DNA of 64,000 nt from Streptomyces roseolilacinus (GTDB lineage Bacteria > Actinomycetota > Actinomycetes > Streptomycetales > Streptomycetaceae), in assembly GCF_014649335.1 (NCBI RefSeq), contig NZ_BMSV01000002.1:1-64000 (forward strand), read 5' to 3'. The notes beneath the pieces are model-generated. The model did not search any database. It was not told the origin of the DNA and worked only from the letters and a program-made list of their open reading frames with translations. This document shows positions 35,605 through 44,661 of this stretch, in pieces. The stretch's first letter is position 1, and each line of letters starts with the position of its first letter. Position numbers and translations under genes: made by a program.

Positions 35605-36477
35605 TCAGGGGGTGGCGGCGAGGACGGCGTCGGCCATCGCCCGCTCACCGGCCGCGTTGGGGTGGAAGGGCGCGGCGGCGTCGGTGACGAGCGGTTCCAT
35701 CCACCGGGTCCCCGACGGCTTGCAGACGTCGTGGCCGATGGACCTGGTGTAGGTGTCGACGTACACGGCCCCGTGCTCGGCGGCCTGGGTGGCGATCATG
35801 GCGTTCAGGCGCTTGTGGGTGTCCCGCAGCCAGGGGGCGTCCTTCCGGGCTATCGAGACGACGGAGGGGCAGTTGGTGCCGTCGTCGGGCAGGATCGCGG
35901 GATAGCCGGTGACCAGGATCCTGGCGTGCGGCGCGCGCTGGCGGATGCCGTCGATGGTCGCGGCGATCTTGGGGGCCGTGGCGTCGATGGTGGCGGCGAG
36001 CCGATCGGTACCGGTCCAGGTGTAGCTGTTCTTGCACGGTGATCCGAAGGGGTTGAACAGGCCGAGGCTCACACACCGGACGATGATGTCGGCGAAGCCG
36101 ATGTCGTTGCCGCCGATGGTGAGGGTGACCAGGTCCGTGTCGGTGCTCAGCGCGTCGAACTGCGGGGGCGCGGAGGCGTTCTGGGAGGAGGTCATGTGCA
36201 CGGTGGTGGCCCCTCCGCAGGTGACGTCCCGGTGGGCGGCGGGGGTCAGCGAGGCGTTCACCAGGGCGGGGTAGTTGCGGCTGGAGCGCGCGCACGCGGA
36301 GTCGACCTGGTCCGGCACGCCGGCTGCCGAGGCGAACGAGTCGCCCAGGGCGACGTAGCGGTCGACCGGGGTCTCGGCGCCCGAGGCGGGACCGGCACCG
36401 AGGCCGGTCACGGTCAGGGCGGCCGCGGTGGCGGCGACGGCCGCGCGGACGCGGCGGCTCGACGGGGCGAAGCGCAT
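35605..36477 (-). CDS. Secreted SGNH/GDSL hydrolase (esterase/lipase)
   Basis: 290 residues with a signal peptide (RRVRAAVAATAAALTVTGLG). SGNH blocks: Ser47 in VALGDSFASAAG, block III TIGGNDIGFADI and His272 in FHPNAAGERAMAD. Cysteines are spaced as in Streptomyces extracellular SGNH lipases and esterases. The ATG at 36477 has GAGAGG upstream. Its class hydrolyses ester bonds of lipids or small acyl esters outside the cell; the exact substrate is not readable. Confidence 0.92.
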   Translation of the reverse strand: MRFAPSSRRVRAAVAATAAALTVTGLGAGPASGAETPVDRYVALGDSFASAAGVPDQVDSACARSSRNYPALVNASLTPAAHRDVTCGGATTVHMTSSQNASAPPQFDALSTDTDLVTLTIGGNDIGFADIIVRCVSLGLFNPFGSPCKNSYTWTGTDRLAATIDATAPKIAATIDGIRQRAPHARILVTGYPAILPDDGTNCPSVVSIARKDAPWLRDTHKRLNAMIATQAAEHGAVYVDTYTRSIGHDVCKPSGTRWMEPLVTDAAAPFHPNAAGERAMADAVLAATP

Positions 36478-36884
36478 GGCGGTGCCTCTCGTGACGGGGG
36501 GCGGGGGCGGGGGTGTCGCCCTCCGGTCGGCGGGAGGCCGGGGGCGGGCGGAGCTGCGGCAGGCGGTCCCGTCCGCCTGCCGTTGCCGCGGGGCACTGCG
36601 CGCAGTCACTGGTGCGTACTGACTGGTACGTAATATGTGGCTGGAGTGACGGTCCGTCAAGGTGTCGGACAGCGCGGGCTGGAGACCGCGCCCGCGCTCC
36701 GGGACCCACGTGTGAGGCCCGGCCGGTGGCACTCCGCCGTTCCGGCCGATGGCACGGCGGCGCGGCGGCGCGGGTGCGGTGAAGGGCACCCCGGCACCGG
36801 GGCGTGCCGTCCCCGCCTCGCGCCGTTCCTGCCCGTGCCCGCGCGCTACCTCGCCGGCACGCCCCCCTCGGCGCCGTCCGCTGC

Positions 36885-36932
36885 CCCCTCAGCACCGTCC
36901 TCCCTCAGCACCGTCCCCCGTCAGCACCGTCC
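36885..36932. repeat. Three 16-bp tandem repeats
   Basis: Unit core CTCAGCACCGTCC, copies at 36885-36900, 36901-36916 and 36917-36932; the last copy has G for C in CTCAGC. Non-coding. Confidence 0.7.
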
Positions 36933-37020
36933 GCCGTCGTGTCGTCTCCCGGTCGGAGGTGCGCCCCGGCGGGGCGGTCGTTCCGGCCGGACCTGCCCGC
37001 ATCCCCCGCGTCCGTCCGTT

Positions 37021-37056
37021 TTGCAGACCATGCATTTTTGCATAGTATGCATTTTC
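37021..37056 (+). promoter_or_regulatory. Promoter and nested TetR operator of the tetR gene
   Basis: TTGCAG (37021-37026) and TAGTAT (37043-37048), 16 bases apart, form a good promoter. Two palindromes share a half-site: ATGCA-TTTT-TGCAT (37030-37043) and TGCATA-G-TATGCA (37039-37051). They cover the spacer and the -10 box, the expected layout for autorepression. The GTG at 37057 is 8 bases past the -10, so the transcript is probably leaderless. Confidence 0.75.
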
Positions 37057-37671
37057 GTGACCCCCTCCGACCCGTCCGTCAGCCTGCGCGAGCGCAAGAA
37101 GCGTGCGACCCGTGACGCCCTGGCCACCGCCGCGCTGCGGATGGCGGCGGAGCGCGGACTCGACCAGGTGACGGTGGAAGCGGTCACCGCGGAGGTCGGC
37201 GTCTCGGTACGGACGTTCTTCAACTACTTCGGCCACCTCGAGGACGCGATCCTCGTCGCCGCCCCCGACAGCACCGCGCGGACCTGCCGCGCGATCGTCG
37301 GAGCCCCGCCGGAGCGGTCCACCCTCAGCGTGTTGCGCGAGGCCATCGCCGAGGAGCTGACGCACATCGAGGACGGCCACGACCGGTGGGAGCTGCAGTG
37401 CACGGTGCTGGGGAACAGCCCGTCGCTCTTCCCGCGGTTCCTCGCGGCGCGCGGTGCCGACGAGCAGGCGCTGATCGCGGCGGTCGCCGAACGGCTGGAC
37501 GTGGACGCCCGCACGGACCTGCGCCCGCGGCTGCTCGTCCACACCGCCCTCGCCGCCGTACGGTCCGCCGTCGAGCTCTGGACGGCGACCGGCCGCACCC
37601 GGCCGCTCAGGGCCCTCCACGACGAGGCGTTCGCCGAACTCGCCGCGGTCGCCGGAGCGCTGCGCGACTGA
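37057..37671 (+). CDS. TetR-family transcriptional regulator
   Basis: 204 residues. The N-terminal DNA-binding domain is clear: REREKKRATRDALATAAL-like opening (SLRERKKRATRDALATAALR), then GLDQVTVEAVTAEVGVSVRT and FFNYFGHLEDAILVA. The C-terminal ligand domain is of the TetR_C_17-like type. The start is GTG 37057, within an AT-rich operator and without a ribosome binding site. It precedes an MFS drug exporter in the same direction by 112 bases, so it most likely represses that pump and itself. Confidence 0.88.
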   Translation: MTPSDPSVSLRERKKRATRDALATAALRMAAERGLDQVTVEAVTAEVGVSVRTFFNYFGHLEDAILVAAPDSTARTCRAIVGAPPERSTLSVLREAIAEELTHIEDGHDRWELQCTVLGNSPSLFPRFLAARGADEQALIAAVAERLDVDARTDLRPRLLVHTALAAVRSAVELWTATGRTRPLRALHDEAFAELAAVAGALRD

Positions 37672-37783
37672 CGCCGCGCCGGCCCCGCCCCCCTCACCTG
37701 CCCGGGGACCCCCGAAGGTCCCCGGTGAACACGTCCTTCCCTCCCGGGGAACCGACCCTCAGAGAACCGAGGTACGCCCACCG

Positions 37784-39358
37784 ATGTCCGCCGCCGAGAC
37801 GCCTGCCCCCCAGGCGTCCCCGTCCATGACGAAACGCCAGATAGTCCAGGCGATGTCCGGCCTGATGGCCGGAATGTTCGTGGCCATCCTCGCGTCCACC
37901 GTCGTCGCCAACGCCCTGCCCCGGATCATCACCGACCTGCGGGGCAGCCAGTCGTCGTACACCTGGGTGGTCACCTCGGAGCTGCTGGCCATGACGGCCA
38001 CCGTGCCGATCTGGGGCAAGCTGTCCGACCTCTACGACAAGAAGCTGCTCATCCAGCTGTCGCTGGGAATGTTCATCGTCGGCTCGCTCGTCGCCGGCTT
38101 CTCGGACAGCGTCACGGTCCTCATCATCAGCCGCGTGGTCCAGGGCATCGGCGCCGGCGGTCTCACCGCGCTCGCCCAGGTCGTGATGGCCTCGATCATC
38201 CCGCCGCGTGAACTCGGGCGCTACTCGGGCCTGTTCGGCGCCGTGTTCGCCGTGGGCACCGTCGCCGGGCCGCTGATCGGCGGCGTGATGGTCGACACCT
38301 CGTGGCTGGGCTGGCGCTGGTGCTTCTTCATCGGGGTGCCGTTCGCGGTCCTCGCGATCGTGCTGCTCCAGCTCACGCTCGACCTGCCGGTCGTCCGCCG
38401 CAAGGCGAAGGTCGACTACCTCGGCGCGTTCCTCATCGTGTCCGGCGTGAGCGCCCTGCTGCTGTGGGTCACGCTCGGCGGCTCCCAGTTCGCCTGGATG
38501 TCGTGGCAGACGCTCGCCCTCGTGGCGGGCGGCGCGGTGCTGATCGGCCTGGCCGTCCTCGTCGAGTCGCGGGTCGAGGAACCGATGATCCCGCTGGACA
38601 TCTTCCGCAACCGGACGGTCTCCCTGACCACCCTGGCCAGCTTCCTCGTCGGTGTGGCGCTGTTCGGCGGCACGGTCTTCCTCTCGCAGTACTTCCAGAT
38701 CTCCCTCGGCAAGTCCCCGACCGTCGCGGGCCTGATGAGCCTGCCGATGATCCTCGGGATGATGGTGTCGACCACGGTGGCCGGCCAGATCATCACCAAG
38801 ACCGGCAAGTGGAAGGCCTTCCTGGTCGCCGGCGGCGTGGTCATGACCGCGGGCATGGGCCTGCTGGCCACGATCGGCGCGGACAGCTCGTTCGGGCTCC
38901 TCGCCCTCTACATGGTCGTGCTCGGCGTCGGCGTCGGCATGCTGATGCAGAACCTCGTGCTCGCCGCGCAGAACGACGTGCCGGCGACCGAACTGGGCGC
39001 GGCCACCTCCGTCCTGTCCTTCTTCCGCAGCCTCGGCGGCGCCGTCGGCACCAGCGCGCTCGGCGCGGTCCTGAGCCACCGGGTGACCGGCGAGATCGAG
39101 AAGGGCCTCGGTGGCGCGGCGGCCGGGGACGGCGGCAGCCACGCCATCCCCGACCTCACGGTGCTCCCCGCGCAGGCACGCGAGGTCGTGGAGCAGGCCT
39201 ACGGCAACGCGACCGCCGACGTCTTCCTCGCCGGCGCGCCCTTCGCGCTGCTGGCCCTGGTGGCCGTGCTGTTCGTCAAGGAGAAGCCGCTCAAGACGCA
39301 GAGCGGCCTGGAGCGCCTCGCCGCGGAGAGCGAGAAGCCGCTCACCGCGGCGCACTGA
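37784..39358 (+). CDS. MFS multidrug exporter, DHA2 (14-span) family
   Basis: 524 residues with 14 predicted spans. Motif A is WGKLSDLYDKKLLIQ, motif B is SRVVQGIGAGGLTALAQVV and motif C is AVGTVAGPLIGGVMVDTSWLG, typical of EmrB/QacA drug-proton antiporters. The short soluble tail ends EKPLTAAH. ATG 37784 follows a weak GAGG. Its partner is the upstream TetR regulator. A perfect stem-loop terminator follows. Likely exports a toxic hydrophobic compound; the compound is unknown. Confidence 0.93.
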   Translation: MSAAETPAPQASPSMTKRQIVQAMSGLMAGMFVAILASTVVANALPRIITDLRGSQSSYTWVVTSELLAMTATVPIWGKLSDLYDKKLLIQLSLGMFIVGSLVAGFSDSVTVLIISRVVQGIGAGGLTALAQVVMASIIPPRELGRYSGLFGAVFAVGTVAGPLIGGVMVDTSWLGWRWCFFIGVPFAVLAIVLLQLTLDLPVVRRKAKVDYLGAFLIVSGVSALLLWVTLGGSQFAWMSWQTLALVAGGAVLIGLAVLVESRVEEPMIPLDIFRNRTVSLTTLASFLVGVALFGGTVFLSQYFQISLGKSPTVAGLMSLPMILGMMVSTTVAGQIITKTGKWKAFLVAGGVVMTAGMGLLATIGADSSFGLLALYMVVLGVGVGMLMQNLVLAAQNDVPATELGAATSVLSFFRSLGGAVGTSALGAVLSHRVTGEIEKGLGGAAAGDGGSHAIPDLTVLPAQAREVVEQAYGNATADVFLAGAPFALLALVAVLFVKEKPLKTQSGLERLAAESEKPLTAAH

Positions 39359-39392
39359 GCCCCCGTCGGAGCCGGAACACCGGCACGCCCCC

Positions 39393-39428
39393 CGAAGGCC
39401 GCCCGGGTACGCACCCGGGCGGCCTTCG
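39393..39428 (+). terminator. Stem-loop terminator after the MFS exporter
   Basis: CGAAGGCCGCCCGGGT (39393-39408) and its exact complement (39413-39428) pair over 16 bp around the loop ACGC. Confidence 0.9.
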
Positions 39429-39571
39429 CCCGTACCCGGTGAGCGCCCGGTACGCCCGCCCCGCCCCGGCCGCCACGCCCTCGCGGCCCCCGGCACGTCC
39501 CACCGGGCCGCCTGCCCGACCAGAGGCCGTCCTCCCGCCCCCCGGGCCGCCCCCACCCCCGCCGGGTTCCC

Positions 39572-41212
39572 CTAGCGGCCCGGGCCGGGGGCGCGCCGGT
39601 GGGGGACGGCGTCGTCCGGGGCCTCGCCGGTGGTCTCCGCCCGGACGGCGCAGCCGGAGTCGGCGATCACGTAGTGGCCGGGCGAGGTCTGCCTGAGCGT
39701 GTGCGTGACGAACGTGTTCCACAGCCCCATGGGCTGGTCGGAGCCCTTGGCGTAGGTGTGTCCGCCGCTCTCGCGGGCCCGTCCGGCGACGGTGTGGTCG
39801 TAGTTGCTCGCCGTGTGGCACGTGGGCGTGAACCCGGTGGTGGTCGCGGTGACCACCGGGGAGAGCGCTCCCGCGGCGCCCGCGGAGTCGACGGCGGCCA
39901 CGGAGTAGCCGTACGTCGTGCCGGTGGCCAGACCGGTGTCGGTGTAGGCGGTGGACGTCGTGACGCCCACCTTCGCACCGCCGCGGAAGACGGCGTACGA
40001 GGTTGCTTCGGCAACCGCGTTCCAGCGCAGCGCGGCGGTGGTGTCGGTGGTTGCGGTGACCGTCAGCCCCGTGGGGGCGGGCAGTGCCCCGGTGCCCTGG
40101 TCGCCGTCGCCGTCACCGCCGTCCAGCCCCCAGAAGAGGGCGGTGTGGTGGCTGGAGCAGATGGCGTCGAGGTAGTAGGCGCCGGTGGTGCCGCACTGCC
40201 CGGTGCCGCCGCCGGGATCGACCGCGAGCCCGTGGCCCATCCCGGGGACCGAGTAGACCTCGACGGCGGGCCGGCCGGAGGCGTCGTCGTGGATGCTCAG
40301 CGTGGTGCCCCCGGCGAGGCTCCGGGTGCGGGAGGGGGTCTGGCCGACACCCCACACGTCGGTCCACTGGTCACGCAGCTCGGTGGCGTTGGCGGGCCGG
40401 ACGGTGGTGTCGGCGGTGCCCTGCCAGATCGCCACCCGCGGCCAGGAGGTGGTGCCGGCGGGGGCGGCGGCGCGCACGAGGGCCCCCCACTGGGCCGGGG
40501 TCCTGTCCTGCGGGGCGTACATGCAGGAGTAGGCCGCGGCCACGCTGCCGGCGCAGTGCGCGGGCAGCCCGGAGGCGACGGCCCCGCCCGCGAAGACGTC
40601 GGGGTACGCGGCGAGCAGGTTCGCGGTCATGGCGCCGCCGGCCGACAGGCCCGTGACGTAGACGCGCCGGGTGTCGCTGCCGTACCGCGAGACCGCCGCG
40701 TCGACCATCTGCCTGATCGACAGCGCCTCGCCCCGGTCGCGCGCGCTGTCGCCCGGCTCGAACCAGTTGAAGCAGGAGTTGCCGTTGTTCGCGCTGCTCG
40801 TCTGCGGGAAGACCAGCGCGAAGCCGTAGAGGTCGGCGTACTTCGGCCACCCCGAGTGGGCGTGGTAGTCGCCGGCGCTCTGCGTGCAGCCGTGCAGGGC
40901 GACCACGAGCGGCGCGCCGGAGGGCAGGGCGTCGGGCGCGTACACGTACATGGACAGGTTGCCGGGGTTGGTGCCGAACCCGGTGACCTGGGTCAGGCCC
41001 GCGGCGGACGCCTGCGGGCCCGCCGCCACCGGGGCTACGGCGGACGCCTGCGGGCCCGCCGCCATCAGGCCCGCGGCGGACGCTTGCGGGTCCGCCGCCA
41101 CCAGGCCGGTGGCGAGGGCGAGGGCGCCTGCCGCGGCGGCGACCCGGCGGCGGACGCCTTCGATGGCGCGGCGGCCCCTCGTGGAGCGGTGCGGTGGACG
41201 GTGCTGTCCCAT
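39572..41212 (-). CDS. Secreted PHB-depolymerase-type esterase with fibronectin III domain
   Basis: 546 residues. Signal peptide (RRRVAAAAGALALATGLVAA), then a threefold Ala/Gly/Pro/Gln repeat (PQASA units, about 41-72). The esterase_PHB catalytic domain has LVVALHGCTQSAGDYH (oxyanion region) and Ser190 in YVTGLSAGGAMTANL, with His near GMGHGLAVDPGG. A fibronectin type III domain (about 370-455, PAPTGLTVTATTDTTAALRW) and a C-terminal domain of about 80 residues (NYDHTVAGRARESGGHTYAK) follow, probably polymer-binding. The ATG at 41212 has AGGAGG upstream. It hydrolyses poly-3-hydroxybutyrate or related aliphatic/aromatic esters outside the cell. Confidence 0.87.
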   Translation of the reverse strand: MGQHRPPHRSTRGRRAIEGVRRRVAAAAGALALATGLVAADPQASAAGLMAAGPQASAVAPVAAGPQASAAGLTQVTGFGTNPGNLSMYVYAPDALPSGAPLVVALHGCTQSAGDYHAHSGWPKYADLYGFALVFPQTSSANNGNSCFNWFEPGDSARDRGEALSIRQMVDAAVSRYGSDTRRVYVTGLSAGGAMTANLLAAYPDVFAGGAVASGLPAHCAGSVAAAYSCMYAPQDRTPAQWGALVRAAAPAGTTSWPRVAIWQGTADTTVRPANATELRDQWTDVWGVGQTPSRTRSLAGGTTLSIHDDASGRPAVEVYSVPGMGHGLAVDPGGGTGQCGTTGAYYLDAICSSHHTALFWGLDGGDGDGDQGTGALPAPTGLTVTATTDTTAALRWNAVAEATSYAVFRGGAKVGVTTSTAYTDTGLATGTTYGYSVAAVDSAGAAGALSPVVTATTTGFTPTCHTASNYDHTVAGRARESGGHTYAKGSDQPMGLWNTFVTHTLRQTSPGHYVIADSGCAVRAETTGEAPDDAVPHRRAPGPGR

Positions 41213-41621
41213 GTCGGCTGCCTCCTGCGGTGGGGGACGCGTTCTCGGTCCGGTGGCGGGGCGGTGCCCGGCTGTCGGCGTGGGGTGCATCATCCGGGCG
41301 GCCCGGCCTTGTTGACATGGACGCGGCAAACAGGGCGGGGGGAGGCCCTGTGTGACGGCTGTCCATGGCCCCGCCCGCGACCGGGCGTGTAGGCCGGGAG
41401 CCCCGGAGCCCTCGGGCGGCTCCGGTACGCCCCCGGACCCGGGGTGCCGGGAAGGCCGCCGGACGTGCGGCCGGGGGAGACCCGTTCGCGTCGGGCGGGC
41501 TTCGATGTGGTGGCCCGCGCCACCGACCGCAGCCGGACGGTGGGTCGCGGACCCATGGGTCAGGGCGCACGCGGCGGCCTAACCTCCCGCGCATCCCCGC
41601 AATCGACCCCGGAGGCAGTTG
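41213..41621. other. Divergent promoter region between two secreted esterases
   Basis: 409 bases. TTGACA (41312-41317) on the plus strand is a consensus -35, but no good -10 follows. An inverted repeat ACAGGG (41330-41335) / CCCTGT (41346-41351) could be an operator shared by the two esterase genes. No gene is seen. Confidence 0.4.
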
Positions 41622-43085
41622 ATGCGTCTCTCCCGCGGCTCCACACCACGCTCCTGGAAACGGAGCGTCCCGGCCGCCCTCGCCCTGGCCGCCGTCGTCC
41701 TCGCCCCCTCCACGGCCACGGCCACGGCCTCAACCACGGCCACGGCCACGCCCGGTGGCGGCGGCCACTGCGCGCGCCTGGCGCAGGTGCGCGTGCCGGG
41801 CGCCGAGCACCAGCGGGCCGCCTGCCTGGACGAGCTGACCACGGCCGGGACGGTCGCCTCCGGCCACACCGACACGGCCGACTGGGCCGGGCTGACCCCG
41901 AAGGACCTGGCCGTCCCCAGCGGCGTCCCGGGAATCCAGATCGACGGCTACTTCCCCGACTCCTCCACCACCAACACCAACCACGGCTGGAACCACGACG
42001 CCCAGTTCGTCGTCCGCCTGCCGGACCGCTGGAACGGCGGCCTGGTCGTGGCCGGCACCCCCGGCAACCGCGAGCAGTACGCCAACGACCGCGCCATCGC
42101 CGACTGGGTCCTCGCCCGCGGCTACGCGTACGCCGCCACCGACAAGGGCAACACCGGCCTCGCCTTCCACCGGGACGGGAAGGCGCCGGGCGACGCCGTC
42201 GCCGAGTGGAACCACCGGTTCACCCAGCTCACCAGGGCCGCGCGCGCGGCGGTCGCCCAGCGCTACCTGCGCCCGCCGTCGCGCACCCTGGCGACCGGCA
42301 TGTCCAACGGCGGCTACCTGGTGCGCTGGCAGTTGGAGAACCGTCCCGAGCTCTACGACGGGGGAGTCGACTGGGAGGGCACCCTGTGGCGCCCCGACGG
42401 CCCCACCCTGCTGCACTTCCTGCCCGGGGCGCTGCGCGACCACCCCGTGTACGCCGCGGGCGGCGCGGACGCCGAACGGGCGCGGAACTCCCTGCACGCC
42501 GCCGGGTTCCCGGCCGGTTCGGAGTTCCTCTGGCCGTTCCACCACCGGGTCTACTGGGATCTGACCCAGCGCGTCTACCGCGAGGAGTTCGACCCCGGCT
42601 ACGACGGCGCGCTGGAGGCCGGCACGCCGTACTGCGCGCCGGGCACCCCGGCCTGCGACGCCGACTACGACTACGCGGCGCGCCCCGAGGAGGTCAGGCG
42701 GGCCGTGCGGAAGGTCGCGCTCACCGGCAGGATCGGCAAGCCGCTGGTCACCCTGCACGGCACCCTCGACGTCCTGCTCCCGATCAGCCGGGTCTCGGAC
42801 GTCTACGCCCGCATGGTGGAGGACGCCGGCCGCGGTCACCTCCACCGCTACTACCGGATCGAGGGCGGCACCCACACCGACGCCCTCGTCGACGCCTTCC
42901 CGGACAAGCTGCGTCCGCTCACGCCCTGCCACCGCTCGGCGTTCACCGCGCTGGAGGACTGGCTCGTCGCGGGACACCGGCCCCCCGCCTCCCGCACCGT
43001 CGTACCACCCGCCGGGGCGGACGCCGCGGACCTCCTGACCCGCTGTCCCCTCGGCGGGCGGACCTCCGGGCGCTCCTCGTCCTGA
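41622..43085 (+). CDS. Secreted tannase/feruloyl-esterase-like alpha/beta hydrolase
   Basis: 487 residues with a signal peptide (RSVPAALALAAVVLAPSTAT). The nucleophile Ser228 is in TLATGMSNGGYLVRW; LVTLHGTLDVLLPIS carries the acid and EGGTHTDALVD the histidine. It resembles Streptomyces proteins annotated as tannase/feruloyl esterase or 3-hydroxybutyrate oligomer hydrolase. The second name is attractive because a PHB-depolymerase-like gene is divergently adjacent, but the sequence alone does not decide. ATG 41622 is preferred over TTG 41619 because GGAGG (41611-41615) is better spaced. A perfect palindrome follows the stop. Confidence 0.75.
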   Translation: MRLSRGSTPRSWKRSVPAALALAAVVLAPSTATATASTTATATPGGGGHCARLAQVRVPGAEHQRAACLDELTTAGTVASGHTDTADWAGLTPKDLAVPSGVPGIQIDGYFPDSSTTNTNHGWNHDAQFVVRLPDRWNGGLVVAGTPGNREQYANDRAIADWVLARGYAYAATDKGNTGLAFHRDGKAPGDAVAEWNHRFTQLTRAARAAVAQRYLRPPSRTLATGMSNGGYLVRWQLENRPELYDGGVDWEGTLWRPDGPTLLHFLPGALRDHPVYAAGGADAERARNSLHAAGFPAGSEFLWPFHHRVYWDLTQRVYREEFDPGYDGALEAGTPYCAPGTPACDADYDYAARPEEVRRAVRKVALTGRIGKPLVTLHGTLDVLLPISRVSDVYARMVEDAGRGHLHRYYRIEGGTHTDALVDAFPDKLRPLTPCHRSAFTALEDWLVAGHRPPASRTVVPPAGADAADLLTRCPLGGRTSGRSSS

Positions 43086-43110
43086 CCCCTGCCCGGACGC
43101 GACGCGCGCC

Positions 43111-43144
43111 CCTGGTACGGGACGGCCGGCCGTCCCGTACCAGG
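43111..43144 (+). terminator. 34-bp perfect palindrome, probable terminator
   Basis: CCTGGTACGGGACGGCC (43111-43127) is followed immediately by its exact reverse complement (43128-43144), 26 bases after the tannase-like stop. Confidence 0.75.
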
Positions 43145-43197
43145 AGCGCGGACCCGCCCGCCGGGGCGCGGGGCGGGCGGTGGTCTTCACGGGGTCC

Positions 43198-43253
43198 GGT
43201 CCAGACCAGGCCCTTGACAGGTCCAGAGTTCACTTCTTAAATCACGTAGTGAA
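43198..43253 (+). promoter_or_regulatory. Promoter/operator region of the GH16 gene: dre-like repeats and inverted repeat
   Basis: GGTCCAGACC (43198-43207, extended CGGTCCAGACCAG) resembles the DasR site consensus TGGTCTAGACCA, and GGTCCAGA recurs at 43220-43227. Paired direct repeats of this kind are known from Streptomyces chitinase promoters. An AT-rich inverted repeat TTCACT (43229-43234) / AGTGAA (43248-43253) follows. The GH16 start is 130 bases downstream. Confidence 0.5.
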
Positions 43254-43383
43254 TTAAGCCCTGCCCCCAGCGAGTCACCCCCCACCCCGGTCGGCGCGGC
43301 GTCATCGGGCCCCGTGTGCCCCCATCTATGTCATGTCCATGTCGTACCGGGTCTTCCTCGTCACGCTCCCCGAAGGGAGAGTC

Positions 43384-44661
43384 ATGGATTCCCCGCGCCT
43401 GACCCGACGCCTGCTGCTGCCCCTCACCCTGGTCCTCGCCCTCGCGTCGCTGACCACCGGACCGGCCCGGAGCGCCCCCGCGCACCCCGCGGAACCCTCC
43501 GCACGCGGCGCCGCGGTCTCACCGGCCGCCGTCACGTTCTCCGACGAGTTCGACGGGCCGGCGGGCTCCGCCGTCGACGGCGGGAAGTGGCAGACCGAAA
43601 CCGGCGACAACGTCTCCAACCACGAGCGGCAGTACTACACCGCCGGCAACCGCAACGCCGCCCTCGACGGCCGGGGACACCTGGTCATCACCGCCCGCCG
43701 CGAGAACCCCGGCAACTACCAGTGCTGGTACGGGCGGTGCGAGTACACCTCCGCCCGGCTGAACACGGCCGGCAGGTTCACCACCACGTACGGCCGCGTC
43801 GAGGCCCGGATGAAGGTCCCGCGCGGGCAGGGCATGTGGCCCGCGTTCTGGATGCTCGGCAACGACATCGGCCAGGTCGGCTGGCCCGCCTCCGGCGAGA
43901 TCGACGTCATGGAGAACGTGGGCTTCGAACCCTCCACTGTCCACGGCACCCTCCACGGCCCCGGCTACTCCGGCTCCGGCGGCATCGGCGCCGGGTACAC
44001 CCTGCCCGGCGGCCAGGCGTTCGCCGACGCCTTCCACACCTTCGCCGTCGACTGGAGCCCGAACGCGATCACCTGGTCCGTCGACGGCACCGTCTACCAG
44101 CGACGCACCCCCGCCGACCTCGGCGGACGCCAGTGGGTCTTCGACAAGCCCTTCTTCCTGATCCTCAACCTCGCGGTCGGCGGCTACTGGCCCGGCGACC
44201 CCGACGGCAGCACGGTCTTCCCCCAGCAGCTCCTCGTCGACTACGTCCGGGTCAGCACGAACACCGGACAACCGGGCGGCGGCGGTCCCATCACCGGCGT
44301 CGGCGGCAAGTGCGTGGACGTGGCCGGCGGGAACACCGCCAACGGCACGGCCGTACAGCTCCACGACTGCAACGGCACCGCCGCGCAGCGGTGGACGGTC
44401 GGCGCCGACGGGACGATCCGCGCGCTCGGCAAGTGCCTGGACGTGGCGTCGGGCGGCACGGCCGACGGGACACCGGTGCAGCTGTGGGACTGCAACGGCA
44501 CCGCCGCGCAGCAGTGGGCGGTCCCGGCCGCCCGCGACGTGGTCAACCCGCAGGCGGACAAGTGCCTGGACGCCACGGGCGGCAGCTCCGCCAACGGCAC
44601 CCGGCTGCAGATCTGGACGTGCACCGGAGCCGTCCACCAGAAGTGGACCGTGACCCGGTGA
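43384..44661 (+). CDS. Secreted GH16 endo-beta-glucanase with ricin-type (CBM13) domain
   Basis: 425 residues. Signal peptide (RRLLLPLTLVLALASLTTGP). The GH16 domain (about 48-285) opens VTFSDEFDGPAGSAVDGGKW and carries the catalytic loop GEIDVMEN (Glu172, Glu177), as in beta-1,3-glucanases. A C-terminal ricin-B-like domain (about 298-425) has three QxW-type repeats: KCVDVAGGNTANGTAVQLHD then AAQRWTV, KCLDVASGGTADGTPVQLWD then AAQQWAV, and KCLDATGGSSANGTRLQIWT then HQKWTV. ATG 43384 follows GGGAG. It should degrade laminarin-type or fungal cell-wall glucans. Upstream dre-like repeats suggest control by aminosugar signals. Confidence 0.93.
   Translation: MDSPRLTRRLLLPLTLVLALASLTTGPARSAPAHPAEPSARGAAVSPAAVTFSDEFDGPAGSAVDGGKWQTETGDNVSNHERQYYTAGNRNAALDGRGHLVITARRENPGNYQCWYGRCEYTSARLNTAGRFTTTYGRVEARMKVPRGQGMWPAFWMLGNDIGQVGWPASGEIDVMENVGFEPSTVHGTLHGPGYSGSGGIGAGYTLPGGQAFADAFHTFAVDWSPNAITWSVDGTVYQRRTPADLGGRQWVFDKPFFLILNLAVGGYWPGDPDGSTVFPQQLLVDYVRVSTNTGQPGGGGPITGVGGKCVDVAGGNTANGTAVQLHDCNGTAAQRWTVGADGTIRALGKCLDVASGGTADGTPVQLWDCNGTAAQQWAVPAARDVVNPQADKCLDATGGSSANGTRLQIWTCTGAVHQKWTVTR

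Larger units (their letters stand above)
36478..37056. other. Divergent intergenic region with short tandem repeats
   Basis: 579 bases between the esterase (minus) and tetR (plus). The esterase side contains an AT-richer patch (GACTGGTACGTAATATGTGG near 36620). At 36885-36932 a 16-bp unit with core CTCAGCACCGTCC is repeated three times, slightly diverged. The right end is the tetR promoter/operator, listed separately. No gene is seen. Confidence 0.5.
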
